A stretch of 64,000 nt of DNA, from NCBI GenBank assembly GCA_037367355.1, contig CM074700.1:3100001-3164000 (forward strand). The letters are read 5' to 3'. The notes below the pieces were generated by a model. That model ran no database searches, was not told the DNA's origin, and saw nothing but the letters and a program-made list of their open reading frames with translations. This DNA comes from Neoscytalidium dimidiatum. Its lineage: Eukaryota > Ascomycota > Dothideomycetes > Botryosphaeriales > Botryosphaeriaceae. Made by a program: the position numbers and the translations under genes. Positions 45,061 to 57,312 of the stretch are shown in pieces (the stretch's first letter is position 1; the number at the start of each line of letters is the position of its first letter).

Positions 45061-47914
45061 CCGTTTCATTGCCGCCCGCCGCCGCCGCCGCCGCCGCCGC
45101 TGCTGCTGTCCGTGGCCCCGTTCCCCGTTCCCCGTTCCTCCGTCGTTGCCCGCCGTCCGTCCGCCCTTCCGGTTCGATCGATGGTGGCTTGCCGCTCGAA
45201 CTCGTTCCGCTCCTGCTAGCTGTCCCGTGGCTCCGCCGGTCGAGATGATGCAACATGGTGAACCTGGCGACGGCAATAAGGGCGCGATGAGCGGATCACT
45301 GCGAACCATTCCGGTCGATCCTCTCCCACCCGCGCGCTGCTGGAACTGGCCTTGCTGCTTCTGTCAGTCAGCCCCGAGTCCGCTGGCCTGAGCCCCCCCT
45401 GGGTGAGAGGGTGTCGCGCATCTGGGCGGACGCAAGGATCTGGTGAGGTGGGCTTAGGGTGTTGGTGTCGCTGGGGGCTGAGGGACTGCGATGCGGTGGG
45501 TGCGCCGCTGGACCCTGTCCGGTTCTCGCAGATTGCCGGTGAGAGTCGAGGGCGGCGTTGAGGTGATGGTGGTAGTTGTGAGGAGACCAGCTTAGCAGGG
45601 CTATCCATGCAGCGGTTAGCAAAGCGCTTTCTGGTGGTTGGCTGGCGCAGCGTCGCAACACCTTCCTCGCAGCATCCCGTGCTGGTCGGGCTGCTGTCCT
45701 GCTGGCTGGCAGTGCTGTGGCTCTTTCGCAGTGGTGCAGCGCACCCCACAGCGTCACCGGTCAGTGCTTTTTTTTTTCCCTCACCCGGCTGTCAGCTGTC
45801 ACGCATGCAGCAGAATCAGGCAGCATGGCATCGTGACGATGGAGACGTGTTGTATCGAATTCTTCACCGCCGCGCCCGCGGGAGCGTCACGTACGTCACG
45901 AGGCTTTTGCGATGTGGTGGTGCTCCTGCCCAAGGCGCAAGCGAGGGCTACCAGGCTGCGCAGAATCTGGCAGCCAGGCAGGCGGTGCTCTGTGCTCTGC
46001 GCCTACCCCACCTTCCTTTCCGCATCATGCCTCGCCGGACAGAGCAAGAAACGCGCTTGCCTGCTAATGCTTGCTTCACTTCGTCCACTCTCCTGCGGTT
46101 CCGCAGCGAGCATCGTCGTCTGGTCTGCATCTACCTGGCGGGCCGGCACCATCCAATCGCCTGCGCGCCAGATTACCACACCGGGCCCCGTCGCCGCGCT
46201 GTCTGCTGCCTTACCCTTACTGCCCTACCGCCCTACTGCCCGCATGCTGCCGCCGTCCAGCGTCGTCGTCAGCCCGCCTGGATGGTGTCCTCCGCGCTGA
46301 CCCTAAGTATTCCGCAACCAGTATCTGCCCCGGCCCAGCCTTACAGTTGCTCCCAGCAACAGCAACAGTAACAGCAACAGCCGCCGCGGCCGCCGCTGCG
46401 CACCGGTCTGGTCAACCTGCATCTTGCTGCCAGCTAACGAAAAGAAAAAAAAAGACTCCTTCCCTGCCCCAGGAATGGCTCTATAGTAGATCTGCACGCG
46501 CTACTGGTAGCCAAGAGCTCGAGCCAGCAGCAGCAGCCTAGCTAGAGCGCAGCGTCGCCGATGTCCCTCATCACACCAGCAGATGCCGGAGCAGGGAGCG
46601 CCGTGGGCTGAGGGAAGGCATGCGGTACATCTGAAGCTTGAGCTTAGCTGGCAGCATCGCCTTTTTGCAGTTCGCTGCTTCTCGATTTCCGTCTTTGACA
46701 TGTCGTAACCGTGCATGTAAATCCATGCAGAAACCGCGTGCAACTACGCGGCGGGCCTCAATCGCGTTGCAGCAGGGCGATCTGGCATCTGGCACGCGTC
46801 GGAACACAACCCTACGTCTTCGATGCTGCCCTCGAGCAGCGTGTTCGCGCGCCGTATGGCGGCGAAGGGCCCGTCGCTGGGTCGTTAATGTGAGAAAAGA
46901 CGAGGCAAGTGGACGAGGCAATGGCTACGGGCAGGACGCCAGCAGGTCCATGATCCCCGGTCTGGCATGGTCATTGAAGCATGCAATGCCAGCAATGCCA
47001 TGTGCGCACGCACACGCATATTGGACATGCCGCTTGATCTCTGCCTTCTTCCTTGACCCGCAAGGGAGCTACCCGCGCCTAGCGCTGCGGAAATTCCGCA
47101 TGGGCGGTATGCACTCGAAACTCTGATTTTGCGCCTCGGCTGGGGTGCGATTTGATTTGATCGGATCTCATAGCTGCCTCACCTGTAGGTGCTAGGCACG
47201 AGGCGAGGCTCGCGGTGCGTGCGCACATGGCAGCACCTCAAGAAGCATCAGCCATGGTTAGCAACAGGGCCAGCAAGCATCCGCGCGGGAGGCCCTGTGT
47301 GCTGCCACCCTTCATCCCGCCGTATTGCCATCTCGGGCCAGCTCCGAGCCGATGCCTTGCACCCCTCCCCAACTAACTCACTCGCGCCCCTCCCCCCTCG
47401 ATGCTTCAGCCATGCCAATGCCGAGCCATCCCCTACGCATACATACGCACCGTTCGTCCCGGACCGCCTCTTCGATGTATCTACGGTGTAACTCCCCGGA
47501 CGACCACGCGTGGATATCTCGATAGGCCTCGTGCTTCGTCCCGTGTGTCGTATGCTGCCACAGCCCGACGCCAGCTCACACACCGCGTCCTTGCCCCCTT
47601 GCTGCCCACGATACTGTCCATTCAGCTCCCCCCTCCCTCTCCTTCCCAACCGTTCCATTTGCGCCTGAGAGCCCGATGCGCCACAATATGCTACCGCGAA
47701 CGACGCACAGGGCGCGCGCACCGCCGCCGTCGCAGCCATCGCCCGCGCACTCCCGCCCCAGCCCTCCTTCCCTTCCCTTCCCTTCCCCCTTTTAGTGTAA
47801 CGCATCGCACGCGCAAGCGCACCACGTACACGCCAGACACACAGACGCTCAGCTCCGCCGCAGCGGATATTCCTTTACCCTGGGTGAACAATCCAGTCAG
47901 AGGCCGTCGTTCGC

Positions 47915-47917
<3 letters not shown>

Positions 47918-47937
<20 letters not shown>
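47918..47937. repeat. CT dinucleotide microsatellite
   Basis: About ten CT units inside a pyrimidine-rich stretch. Confidence 0.8.
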
Positions 47938-47946
<9 letters not shown>

Positions 47947-48272
47947 TCAGCCGTACTGGTCCGTGCGCGCAAATAGTCCCAAGAGCAAATAGCTCCCATT
48001 CTACTCTCTGTCACACCCCCCACCATCCACCTCGCCGATTCAGACTATCGGAGCTGATCGCTCTCTCAAGTTCCTGTCGATCGTTCCAGTCTAGAATCAT
48101 CATCCCACCACCACCATCTCCTCCCCCTCCCAAAAGAAACCCTTCCCGTTTGCCCGACGCAACGGTCCTTGGAGGCTGGAGGGAAAAAGAAAGAAAAAGA
48201 GATAAAGGGGTCAGAGGAAACGGCTGCTCCGCACGTCAGAGACGTCAGACAAAAGGAATTAGGATCGCGGTC

Positions 48273-48306
48273 GTGGTGGTGGTGGTGGTGGTGATGGCGG
48301 TGGTGG
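48273..48306. repeat. GGT trinucleotide microsatellite
   Basis: Imperfect (GGT)n with GAT and GCG interruptions. Confidence 0.8.
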
Positions 48307-48988
48307 CGCGCAGGGAGAGAAAGTGGTAGCCACTCGGGCTATTGTTCTTCGGTAGCGTGGCTCTAGCCGGCCTGCAGCAATTACCGGTAAAGCCACGGTA
48401 AACAGACCGGAAAGGGTGTGTAGAGGAACGGGACGGAAAGGGAAGGAAAATCAAGGAAAGTCAAGGAAAAATCCTACGGCAAAGGGAGGAGAGAAAGAAG
48501 GGCGGGGGAACAGGCCGGAGAGGACCGTGGCTAGTTGGCGAAGAGCGCGCGTTTAAGAAAACATAATGTGGCAGCAATAGAGTTTGCTACTTTTTTTTTC
48601 TCTTTTTTTTTTTCTTTTTCCTCTCTCCCAGATTCGCGCTCGATGCGTGGGGTTCTCGCTGTGCCATTGGTCTATTCCCCGTGCACCCTTCTCCTCCCTA
48701 TACTCGTGTGCTTCTCGATTTGCCCCACACAAAATGTCTCGCTCTCATCTTCTTGTATTTCTCTGTATTTCTCCCGGCTTCTTCCCTCTCTCTCTCTTCC
48801 TTTACCGCTTCCCGATGGCACGAAAAGAATCCCAGTAGTAGATCTTCGTCCAAGAATAATGGCCCAGACAGCGAAAGCGGCACTCACCGTCGCGCAGAAT
48901 GCGACTGCATGCGGTTGAGCTCATGGTTTCCGTATCAGAGTGTCGGCAATCGTCTGCCGTTTCGTGGAGGGAAAATATGGTTCAGAAA

Positions 48989-49022
48989 GGTAGCGTAGCG
49001 TAGCGCAGCGTAGTGCAGCGCT
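48989..49022. repeat. GTAGC pentanucleotide repeat
   Basis: Six to seven degenerate units of GTAGC/GCAGC. Confidence 0.7.
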
Positions 49023-49242
49023 GCCGCGTGGGAGGCATGAAACGTGAAGCAGCAGGCCCCAGCCTCCCGCGTAGTTATGGCCGTAAGCGGTAAGCCTCGT
49101 TGCGCTTCGTGTGCTGGGACCAACCCTGAGCACCTGCAGCTCTCGCCCGGAAACTTTTGCGCCCACGTGTGAAGAAGCGTGACCGGATGGCCATGCATGC
49201 GTCGTGTCCTCGTAACACCGTGGCGGCCGGCCGGCATGCCTC

Positions 49243-49246
<4 letters not shown>

Positions 49247-49304
<58 letters not shown>

Positions 49305-49308
49305 TGTG
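49247..49308. repeat. Compound CT/GT microsatellite
   Basis: About twenty TC units pass directly into about eleven TG units. The same repeat makes false Ser-Leu and His-Thr frames on both strands. Confidence 0.95.
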
Positions 49309-50108
49309 CGTGTCTGTATGTGCGGCGGGACGGACGGACGGAAGAGCGTTTGGCAAAAGTCTCGCTTCCATTTTTTTGCTTTCCGGTAGATGAAGAAGAT
49401 TCCTTGACATGTGTTTCTTAACTCTTGAATACCAACAACCAAGCCTCGTTTTCCGAACCACATGGCCTTTTTCCGACACACCGCGCTTCCCAATCCCGTC
49501 CCGCCCCGTCTTGACATGCGTAAAGAAGAGTGGTACCCTAAATCCCATGATGCCGCGCTAACGTCAACCTGATGAAAACCAAGCGAAACGGCGTACCGTC
49601 GCCGCGGGAGGAAACCCTGATTCGCTACCCGTAACCCTTTTTCCCCAGAAGCCGCACTCCTAGCCAACGCCACGCTTGCGGAAAGAAGAAACGGCAAAAG
49701 CAACTAAGAGAGACACGAAGGAGAAGAGAAGGAGGAGCGGAGAAATGCTGCCCGACAATGCGACGCCGCCGATGATGCGTGTAATGGTCGTGAGATCCTT
49801 TGCCGTAGCGCCCCCGTCCTAAGCCAGAGCTTGTGCTTTTCGTTTTCCCGAGTTCTTGCGTTTTTCTGTCCGAATCAGTAGTCCGCACGCCTGCCGGGGC
49901 TCCCTGCCCAACGCCCTAATTCGGACAATCTCGGTGCGGCGGCGGCGGTTTCCCCGTATGATTCGCGCACCAAGGGTAGGCAAGGCTGCAAGACCCTGGT
50001 CGCTCATCGCAATGGAAATGGAAACCAAGAAAAGATAGTGCAAGGCTTGAATGCCGTCCTCACACACGCCTTCTATGTAACTTGACTCGTGCGCCGCGGC
50101 GCATCTCG

Positions 50109-52132
50109 TCAGCCGGGGAAGCCGCCGGGCGCGCCATGCTGCGGGTGTGTCTGGTATGCTCCCTGCGGCGGTGCCGCCGTCGTCGTGCTCTGCGCAAATC
50201 CCATGGCCGTCGAAAAAGTCGGGAAACCCTGGTTCTGCGGGACTAATGGCGGTGTGACCTGCATGTCAGGGTAAGGCATGCTCGAGTGGCTGCTCTGTCT
50301 GACAGGCACCGGCATGCTCATGGGGGGCGGCGATTCGAACGGCGTCGCCTCGTGCGATCCCACGTGTGACCCCTGTGCTGAGACGGAAGCGGGACTTTCG
50401 TACAGCTCTTCGAGACGTGCGTTGGCAGGCGTCGACGTAGCGCTCAGACCACGTGGCATGGGGACTGCCATGTTCGGCAGCACCTCGTTGATCTTCTGGA
50501 GGAGCAGGGCGAGATAGCGCGACTGGCCGCCGCGAAGCGTAGAGATGAGGTTCAGGAAGCGGCCGAGGTAATCGCGCGGGCCAATCTCGAATGAATTTTG
50601 CTCCATCGGCACGCAGGCCATGACGTCGGTCAGCGTGCATGCCACGTCGAAAAGTTTCTCAATCTGCAGGGGAAAAAAGAGAGGAAAAGTCAGCTAAGGT
50701 TCGTTCGCCCGTGTGGAATCGGCACGCTCGGTTTCGGGAAACTCACCAGACCGACTCCGTGCACCTCCATCGCCTGCTGCGAGAATTGGCTTGACATGGT
50801 GATGAGGTCGCGCGCAATCTCAATGGGGTACTTGAAGCTCATGGTGTTGTCCGTTGCCATGGAGGAAATGAAGCCGTGGCTGATGGCAAGCTGCCAGACC
50901 ATCGTGCGCAGCCATTGTTGCGAGGTTCGCAGATCGACCGCTTGCGCCTCGGTGCCCTCCAGGTAGCTCGGGAGAGCGTCTGAGAGCTGGTTCTGCATCT
51001 GCGCGAGCCACGAGGGCAGGCAGCCGGTGCGGACTTTGTTCCACAGTCCCATGAATGTGTGGTCGAAGGGCTTGTAGAGATTGATGAGGTGTATGAAGCC
51101 GGAGAGCTGGATCCTTTCCGTGGGGTCTTCGTCCTGGGTCGGGATCTCGATGGTAGCGTCAAGCGTGATGGGGCGGTGCTTGTGAAGGGCGTAGGCTCTG
51201 CGGGGAAGTTAGCTTCGGCGAAATCTCCACCAAACCACGGGCAGTTGACCGACCTCTCCTGGATAAAGAGCAGCCAGTATAATCTGCGGCGGCGCGACGA
51301 CTCGATGAAATCGCCCGTCTTGTAGGTCTCCTCGTCGTGCATTCCCAGCAGCTGGGCGTGGGTAGTGGCCTCGCGCAGATAGTACCAGGCGGTGTTGTGC
51401 TTGTCCAGGCACTGGTAGCAGCTGAAGAAGAAGAACGAGGTGATGACGGAGAGGCGTGTGGGGTTCTCCACATGGTTGTAGCTCTTCCTGACGCGCACGG
51501 CTTCCTCTAGCAGAACGTGGCCGAAGTTGATGTTGGGGATCGGGCCTTCTGGACCCCGCGGAACGACGTTCGGCGGCAGGGTCATGTTTGGCTGGATGAG
51601 CATGTAGGCGCAGAGAGCGGCGATCATGCAGTAGGCCTCGACGCTCTGGTCCATGCTGAGGATTGCCTCCTGAATGCGCTGGTGGTGCAGGATGGGCTGG
51701 GAGGGGTACAGGTGCTGGAAGTAGAAGTCGACGCAGGTGTGGATCAGATCGAGGGACATCAGGCCCGGCTGGCGCTGCAGGGCAATGTTGTGGGCAGTGT
51801 AGAGGTCGGGGAAGCCGCTGGCGGCCAGCTGGGACTGGCGCTGGGTCTCGCGCAGCTCGGAGAGCACCTTCGCGCGGGAGCCCTTGGGGCCCTTCTTCTG
51901 GGGGATGGCATTGTAGGTGCAGTTGAGGCCGGCGGAGACGCAGTTCTTGCACGGCTTGTGGCCTTCGCCAATGCACTTTACCTTGCGGCGGTGACAGCTG
52001 CGGCAGCGAGGTCAGAGAACGGGGCCGGGGCGCGAGGCGGCAGCGGGGCACTCACCTGTCACAGGCGCGCTTGACCGGCGTGCTCGAGGGCGTGGAGGAC
52101 ATGGTGGACTGGATGGCGAGAGCCTTTGCCAT
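50109..52132 (-). CDS. Zn2Cys6 transcription activator, COL-26/BglR/AmyR-like
   Basis: Minus-strand exons 52132-52056, 51997-51254, 51197-50747 and 50663-50109 give 608 residues. The binuclear cluster is CDSCHRRKVKC...CKNC...C (six Cys), interrupted by the first intron within the Ser codon before CHRRK, a common position. A basic linker (IPQKKGPKGSRAKV) and a short coiled segment follow. The middle homology region (about 110-480) shows the fungal-specific factor pattern with RRRLYWLLFIQER and HRPITL. The tail is Pro/Gln/Ser/Met-rich and disordered, suitable as an activation or regulatory region. The linker and the middle block resemble regulators of starch, maltose and glucose use in ascomycetes from memory, so that identity is tentative. 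Such factors act in the nucleus and bind CGG-type sites. The start at 52132 is the only ATG upstream of the cluster in this frame, apart from an internal Met ten codons later. Confidence 0.88.
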
Positions 52133-53047
52133 TGACTGCAGAGGGCTGGCGGGCGGAGCAGCAGCAGTGATGGGCGGGCGGCGTGAAATAATAAAGTTCC
52201 TGGACGACACGACCGACGTCCGCACGCGCACAGCATCGACTTACCTCATTGTGCTTGTCCTGCTAGCGCGAGGCCATCAGTTGCGACTGCACTAACAGCC
52301 AGCCTTAAACTAGCGCATTTTGGCGACCGAACACGCCCAGAAGATCAGGAACGAGCCACAGTCCACGCACCCTAGGCCGCGGAAAGCGCGAGCAGGGGCG
52401 ATGCTTGCAGCGTCGCCGTGGCGCCCGGCGCGCGCCCGCCAGCCCAGGCACGCCGCACGCTGCACGCCGCCCCAAGCCTCCTCGTGCGCTTCACGCCGCC
52501 GGAGAGCTCTGCGCGCGCGCGCGTCTGGCCCGTGGTGGGGGCCTGGCGGCGGCTCCCAACGCCAATCCCAATTGCCTCCGAGGGCGATATCAAAATTTGA
52601 TCGCTGACCCCACTTGTCGACGGCAGCTGCGCGTGTCAGTGTCAGTGCGATGCGACATGCGGTGTCCATGCCATGCCATGCCCACTATGGCGTCAATGGG
52701 TGCTGCTGCTGCTGGGGGCGCGCCGGCCAGCTGTCCGCAGGACTGGTGACTGTCCGCGCCCGAACGGCCTCGCTCCCATGCTCTGCTCTCGCGCCCACCC
52801 TGTCCATGCCCTGCCCATGCGCGCTGCCCGCCATGCCCACCACCCTCCGCCCACCTCACGCCCACGCCCACGCCCGTCAGACAGACAGACAGACACGCAG
52901 AACGCCCTCGCATACCTCGCCCTGCCTGCCGCAACCGCGCCCACGTCTCCCACGCGCGAGCGGCCACCGCCACCGCGCCCAGCCTCCCGCTGCCGCCTCG
53001 CGCGCAGTCCGATGACCGCTTCCTCCGCGTCTGCGTTGCGTCTGCGT

Positions 53048-53078
<31 letters not shown>

Positions 53079-54725
53079 TGCGTCTCGTCTGCGCCTCGTC
53101 TGCGCCTGCCGGGCCATGCGCGGGTCGGGCGCGTGTCGTGTCTCGCGCGCGCGCGTGCACGAGTGCGAAAGAGCGCCCGCTGCGAGCAGTCGAGCTTGAG
53201 CTGATCTGGCCTGCGGCATATGCTGCCGAATGAATCGCGCGTATCGAAACCCGGGACAGGCCGCCCGCCCTCGACTTGGGTGTGCTTTTCCTTGGGACCG
53301 GAGGCGGGGTTGGTAGGCCGTGTTGCGTACGAAAGGGCAGCAGCCTTTTCCGGCGGCTGATCCCCCCGCGGTGAGGATGCTACTCTCTGTAGAACTTGAG
53401 GGCGCGGACGAGCAGCGCAGCGCCCTCTATATACGTGCCTGCTCGCCCCAGAAGGCCCTTCTGCGGTGCGCGTCTTGCCTGCCTTGCGCCCTGCACCGGG
53501 CATGCGGGTGCTCGCCGCTCGCGGCATTGATGGCCCGTCGCCCTTCCGACTGACGATGGTCTGGTGCCATGACTCGTGAGCGGGTAGTCGGCGGAGCAGG
53601 CCGAGCTGCTCTGTTCGCTTGATGATGCAAAATCCAGCCAGATGCCTCCTCGTGAAGCTGCCCCTGTCTCCTCTCTGCAGCTCTTGTCACAATCGAGTTT
53701 GGCTCCTCGCGCCGCTGATGGAATCCGCCCACGCCTGACGCTGCCCTCATGAGTCGGTCAACTGCGTGTGCTGGCTGCCATTCGAGCGTTGTCGGCGGAG
53801 ATGCGCTTACGAGATGGAAAACGGGTCTGCCTGAGACACCAAGGCAGCATCGAGCTCGGGCTGCCGGGCGCCCAGCCCTGCCAGGAAACGGCGGCGCGAG
53901 AGAACGCCGGAGCCAGGTCGAGCGGGTATCGTGGTCGTGCGTTGCGCGTCGCGCTGGACCGCGCGCTGACGAAGATGATGAGCAGAAGAAGTGAGAGGCG
54001 CCAGCCAACACCACAACCGGAAGCGACGTGCCCCCTCCTATATACCGCCTAGTAAGCGACGCCGCTCGTGTGCGACTCCAGAGCCTCAAGCCCACATGTT
54101 GCTGACTGCGCCGCTCGAGCAGCGCGCGCAAACAGGGCATCGAACGTTACACAGCAGGCGATGACGACGTTCAGTCCGCAATGCAAATCATCGTTGGAAT
54201 CGGCGCGATTACTTGTACAGGATGCCACCAGCCACAGCCCCTCAGCCCCATGCGCCCGACAAGGAAATTCCGCCGCCGCCTCCGCAAGAAAGCATGAGCT
54301 ACAACCAAGACCACCGCGCTCCCGAGTGCCTGGTTGGGGAATTAAAGCCATGCATCAATCAAAACAACAAGCTCAAGCATCTCTCCACGTGGAAGCCATA
54401 CGTCAACGCCATGCTCGCCCAGCCTCTTCCAGAAAGACACAGAGTAAAAAAGGAGAAAACCAAAAGTCAGACCACCCTCGCATGCCCGCGCCATTTGCGC
54501 GTCGCGTCGGGCCCTCCCGATCCTGGTCCAACTGCTGCACCTCCTAACTTTCCCACCCGCCCGACTGACTGCCCCCGCCGTGTCGTCCAAGCCAGCGATC
54601 GAGGCCGTTGCGTCTTGGCCGAGCATTATCCCCGAGATCTCTACGCGGTGAGGCGCTCGTCAGGCGAACTCCACCCCAGAGGCAATCTCCACACCATGCT
54701 TTGATAGGAAAGACGCCTTCGCCGC
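52133..54725. other. Long upstream region of the Zn2Cys6 gene
   Basis: About 2.6 kb with no supported gene. A GCGTCT repeat lies at 53026-53105. Frames at 52590-53219 and 52877-53527 (minus) and 54213-54704 (plus) are GC-driven or repeat-driven without domains. Confidence 0.5.
53026..53105. repeat. GCGTCT hexanucleotide repeat
   Basis: About ten degenerate GCGTCT/GCGTTGCGTCT units. Confidence 0.85.
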
Positions 54726-57312
54726 CTACGTGAACTCCACCCTACTCCCTGCTCCGCCGCCTCTTGCTAGCTCGGCTCGCGCCCGCTCCGCCCTGCGCCG
54801 CCGCCGGTTGCTGTCGTAATTGCTCTGCTCCGTGCCCGATGGGCTGAACGGGCTTCCTCCGCTGCCCAGTCCGCTGCCAAGTCCGCTCATCGTGGCCGGC
54901 GGCGGCGGAAGGTTCGTTGCCGACTGTGGGGACGACTGCTGGTGCTTCGGCACTGGAGGAGGGCCCGGCGGCGGGCCTGGAAGTGGCTGTTGCATTACCG
55001 GGAGGGGAGGTACTGATGACTCCGCTTGAGATGTAGCTGACTGAGGATGCTGCTTCTCCATCTCCGCGGCTTGCTGAGCCTCCATCCTCTCAGTTCTTCG
55101 CCAGCGCTCATCTCCGCTCACCGAGCTTAAGCTACCTGCACGTCTGCGCTCGCGCCGCCGCGCATCTCGCTCGGCTGCCGCCTCCGCCTCATTCAGGCGG
55201 CGCAGAGTGACGTGGCGACCATCTTTGTGCATCTTCACTTTCACTGATACAGGGGGCGACGTGACGTTAGTGTCGCTGCTTTGGGGCCGTTGCCTGCTGT
55301 GAGCTCGCCGCGACGCTGCTGCCCCGGCCACTGCGGCTCCTGTGCCAGCCAGTGCTGCATCACGCTTTGACTGACGGCGGTGAGGACGTCTGCTTGGAGA
55401 CGCATAGATCTCAGAGTCCGAGTCTGCGTGTGCGTGCAATCCACCAATGGGCATGGGCAGAGGATCATGCGGCGGTGGAGGGACGCCAGTTGCGTGGTGG
55501 GTGCCCTCACCGACCGTATCGATCCTGCTCCCCATTGTGGGTCGGGTGGGCGAAAACAGACCAGGGCGTTGGGGTGAGTGGCGCGAAAGCTCGGGGTTGC
55601 TCCCCCTGAAGTCCAGTGCGCTTTCCGTTCCGTCAGAGTATCGTCTGCCTGGTGCTCTGAGAGGCGTGCCATCTCCTGTGAACCTCCGCCGCTGGCTGTT
55701 CATCCGAGCAATCCGTTCATTCTCAATCTCCTGTTGCCGCATATCCTCCACCCTCATCTCTTCCTGCCGCTTCTTTCTCTGTCCAAGTTTGTGTTTGATG
55801 AACCCAAGAACACCAAGCGTCATAAGACCGTCCCGAAGGCCGTGGCGGCTGCCGTGTTGCTGCTCATCGTGGATACTCTCGTAACTTCCTCTGCTGTCAT
55901 ATGAATCGCTGATGGAGTCTCCGCTTCTCCTAGTACGGGGGCCGGGCCTGCGGATTGGGCTTCCTGAAAGAGCAGCTTCTTCCGCAACTTCGCTTTCTTG
56001 AGTGCGTCTATACCGATCGGCAGCATTTCCAGGAGATGTCGGTGCTCTACCTTCTTCGACCCTGCTCAAGTCTGTTTGCGTGACGGTGCTCGGTCCTCCG
56101 GGAGGATGAGCGTAACTGCTGGCTACACTCGAATCTTTCTCAGCTTTCCTACGATTGAAGAGGCTTTTCAGCGCCGCAAATGCTCCTAGTCCTGCAGCTG
56201 CACCCACTAGACGATCGCGCCACGTCTTTCCACAACCGTGGCCGTCCTCGGAGTACTTTTCGTCCAAATAAGATTCTTCGCGATCGTGGCGGGAACCGGG
56301 TCTGCGATGCGAAGTCGGTGGCCTGGAGCTCAAGACCGTTTGCTGTTCGGACTGGACTTCGGAGCGTCGTTTACTCCGCGATCTCCGCCGCAAAGCAGCT
56401 AAACCGGCACCAGCGGCGCCCGCGGCAGCTAATGCACCAAGCCCACGTCCATGGCTTCGTCGACTGCGCCTGTCCTCGGTTACAGACGTGTAATCCGAAA
56501 TATATGTTCCATCATCATCGAACGCTCCAACCGGAAGGTTTCTATAGGACAAGATGAAGTAGGAGAGGAAAAGTGCGAAGCCCCATAAGGCAAAGAGTAT
56601 GAAGAGAACTTTCGGAGAACCCCACAGCGTGAGGCCCAGTGGAATCTGGACAAAGCCAAGTATTGCTATAGCTCGTCCGAGCCATTGGTGCATCTGGCGC
56701 GTTCGAATTAGCTACGGCTTCACAGACGTGTGTAAAATTGCTGACCATTAGCTTCAAGGGGATCTTGAAGCGTTCTCTTCCCTTTTCCCTGTGGTGTATG
56801 ATGCCGCCGCCGATGGCCTGGACAAGCACAAGCACATAGACAGCCAGGCCAATACCGTGATGCGGGTTTGTCAAACTCCTTTCCGGACCAACGGCAAACC
56901 AGCCAAGTGTAAATATGACCGTTGTCAATAAAACGGTCAAGATCTGGAGCCAGATGTGCATGCGAAGGGCCAGGCGCGGACTACGATGATAGAAACGGGC
57001 CATGAATATGGCGGCAGGCACGATGCCAAGGAATGTGATTGCTGCGACGACTCCATGGCCAACTACTATCGACTTGTAGCCCGGGAGATCTTTGAAGCGG
57101 TTTCCCATGCCTGAGAGGTTGTTAGCCAAGTTTCAACACTCCAAAGGCGCTATTGGATGTGTACCGTTGTAGCGCATGGTGTCAAAGTTTAAGCCCATGA
57201 GATTCGGTAACAGGAAAGTGTTGCGGTCCGAATCCCAAGTGCCGTCACCGACGTACATGGTGCCGGAGGCATACTGGCTGCTGCCCGGAGGCGCAAGCCC
57301 GTCCGTCGACAT
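54726..57312 (-). CDS. Cytochrome b561-type membrane protein with long disordered tail
   Basis: Exons 57312-57165, 57110-56746 and 56693-54726 (minus) give 826 residues, with introns of 54 and 52 bases. A short N-terminal segment with MYVGDGTWDSDRNTFLLP leads into five or six membrane helices between residues about 65 and 245. His residues sit where b561 proteins ligate two hemes: VVGHGVV, LRMHIWL, NPHHGIG and MHQWLGR. The order fits a cytochrome b561/ferric reductase transmembrane module, but no DOMON domain is visible upstream. The remaining 570 residues are disordered, with Ala/Gly-rich turns, many RRRSRSKRR-like basic clusters, two short Ala-rich segments (GLGALAAAGAAGAGLAAL and AALAGTGAAVAGAAAS) and a Pro-rich end. 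Known b561 proteins move electrons across membranes. The tail's role is unknown. The third exon begins at an ATG that could be mistaken for the start. Confidence 0.87.

Larger units (their letters stand above)
41501..45600. other. Gene-poor region, middle part
   Basis: No supported gene. Microsatellites are listed separately. Overlapping frames at 43380-43952 (minus), 44086-44604 (minus), 44723-45256 (minus) and 44825-45391 (plus) are GC-driven, Arg/Ala/Pro-rich and without domains. Confidence 0.5.
45601..50108. other. Gene-poor region, last part
   Basis: No supported gene. Between about 47380 and 48180 the plus strand is strongly pyrimidine-rich and resembles a fungal leader. At 48591-48631 a T/C tract ends in CAG like a splice acceptor, yet no downstream frame of good quality follows. 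Frames at 45607-46371, 47401-47976 and 48921-49703 (minus) are composition or repeat products. Confidence 0.5.

Noticed and set aside
44723..45391. Overlapping frames on both strands, Arg/Ala/Pro-rich
   Set aside because: GCC and GTC repeats keep all frames open. No frame is better than the others.
48921..49703. 260-codon minus-strand frame with a signal-peptide-like start
   Set aside because: It runs through the CT/GT microsatellite (His-Thr and Glu-Arg repeats) and has no domain.
54213..54704. 163-codon plus-strand frame beginning with a Pro-rich peptide
   Set aside because: The first half looks mildly protein-like, but there are no motifs, conserved signals or splice sites. It lies in the 3' flank of the b561 gene.
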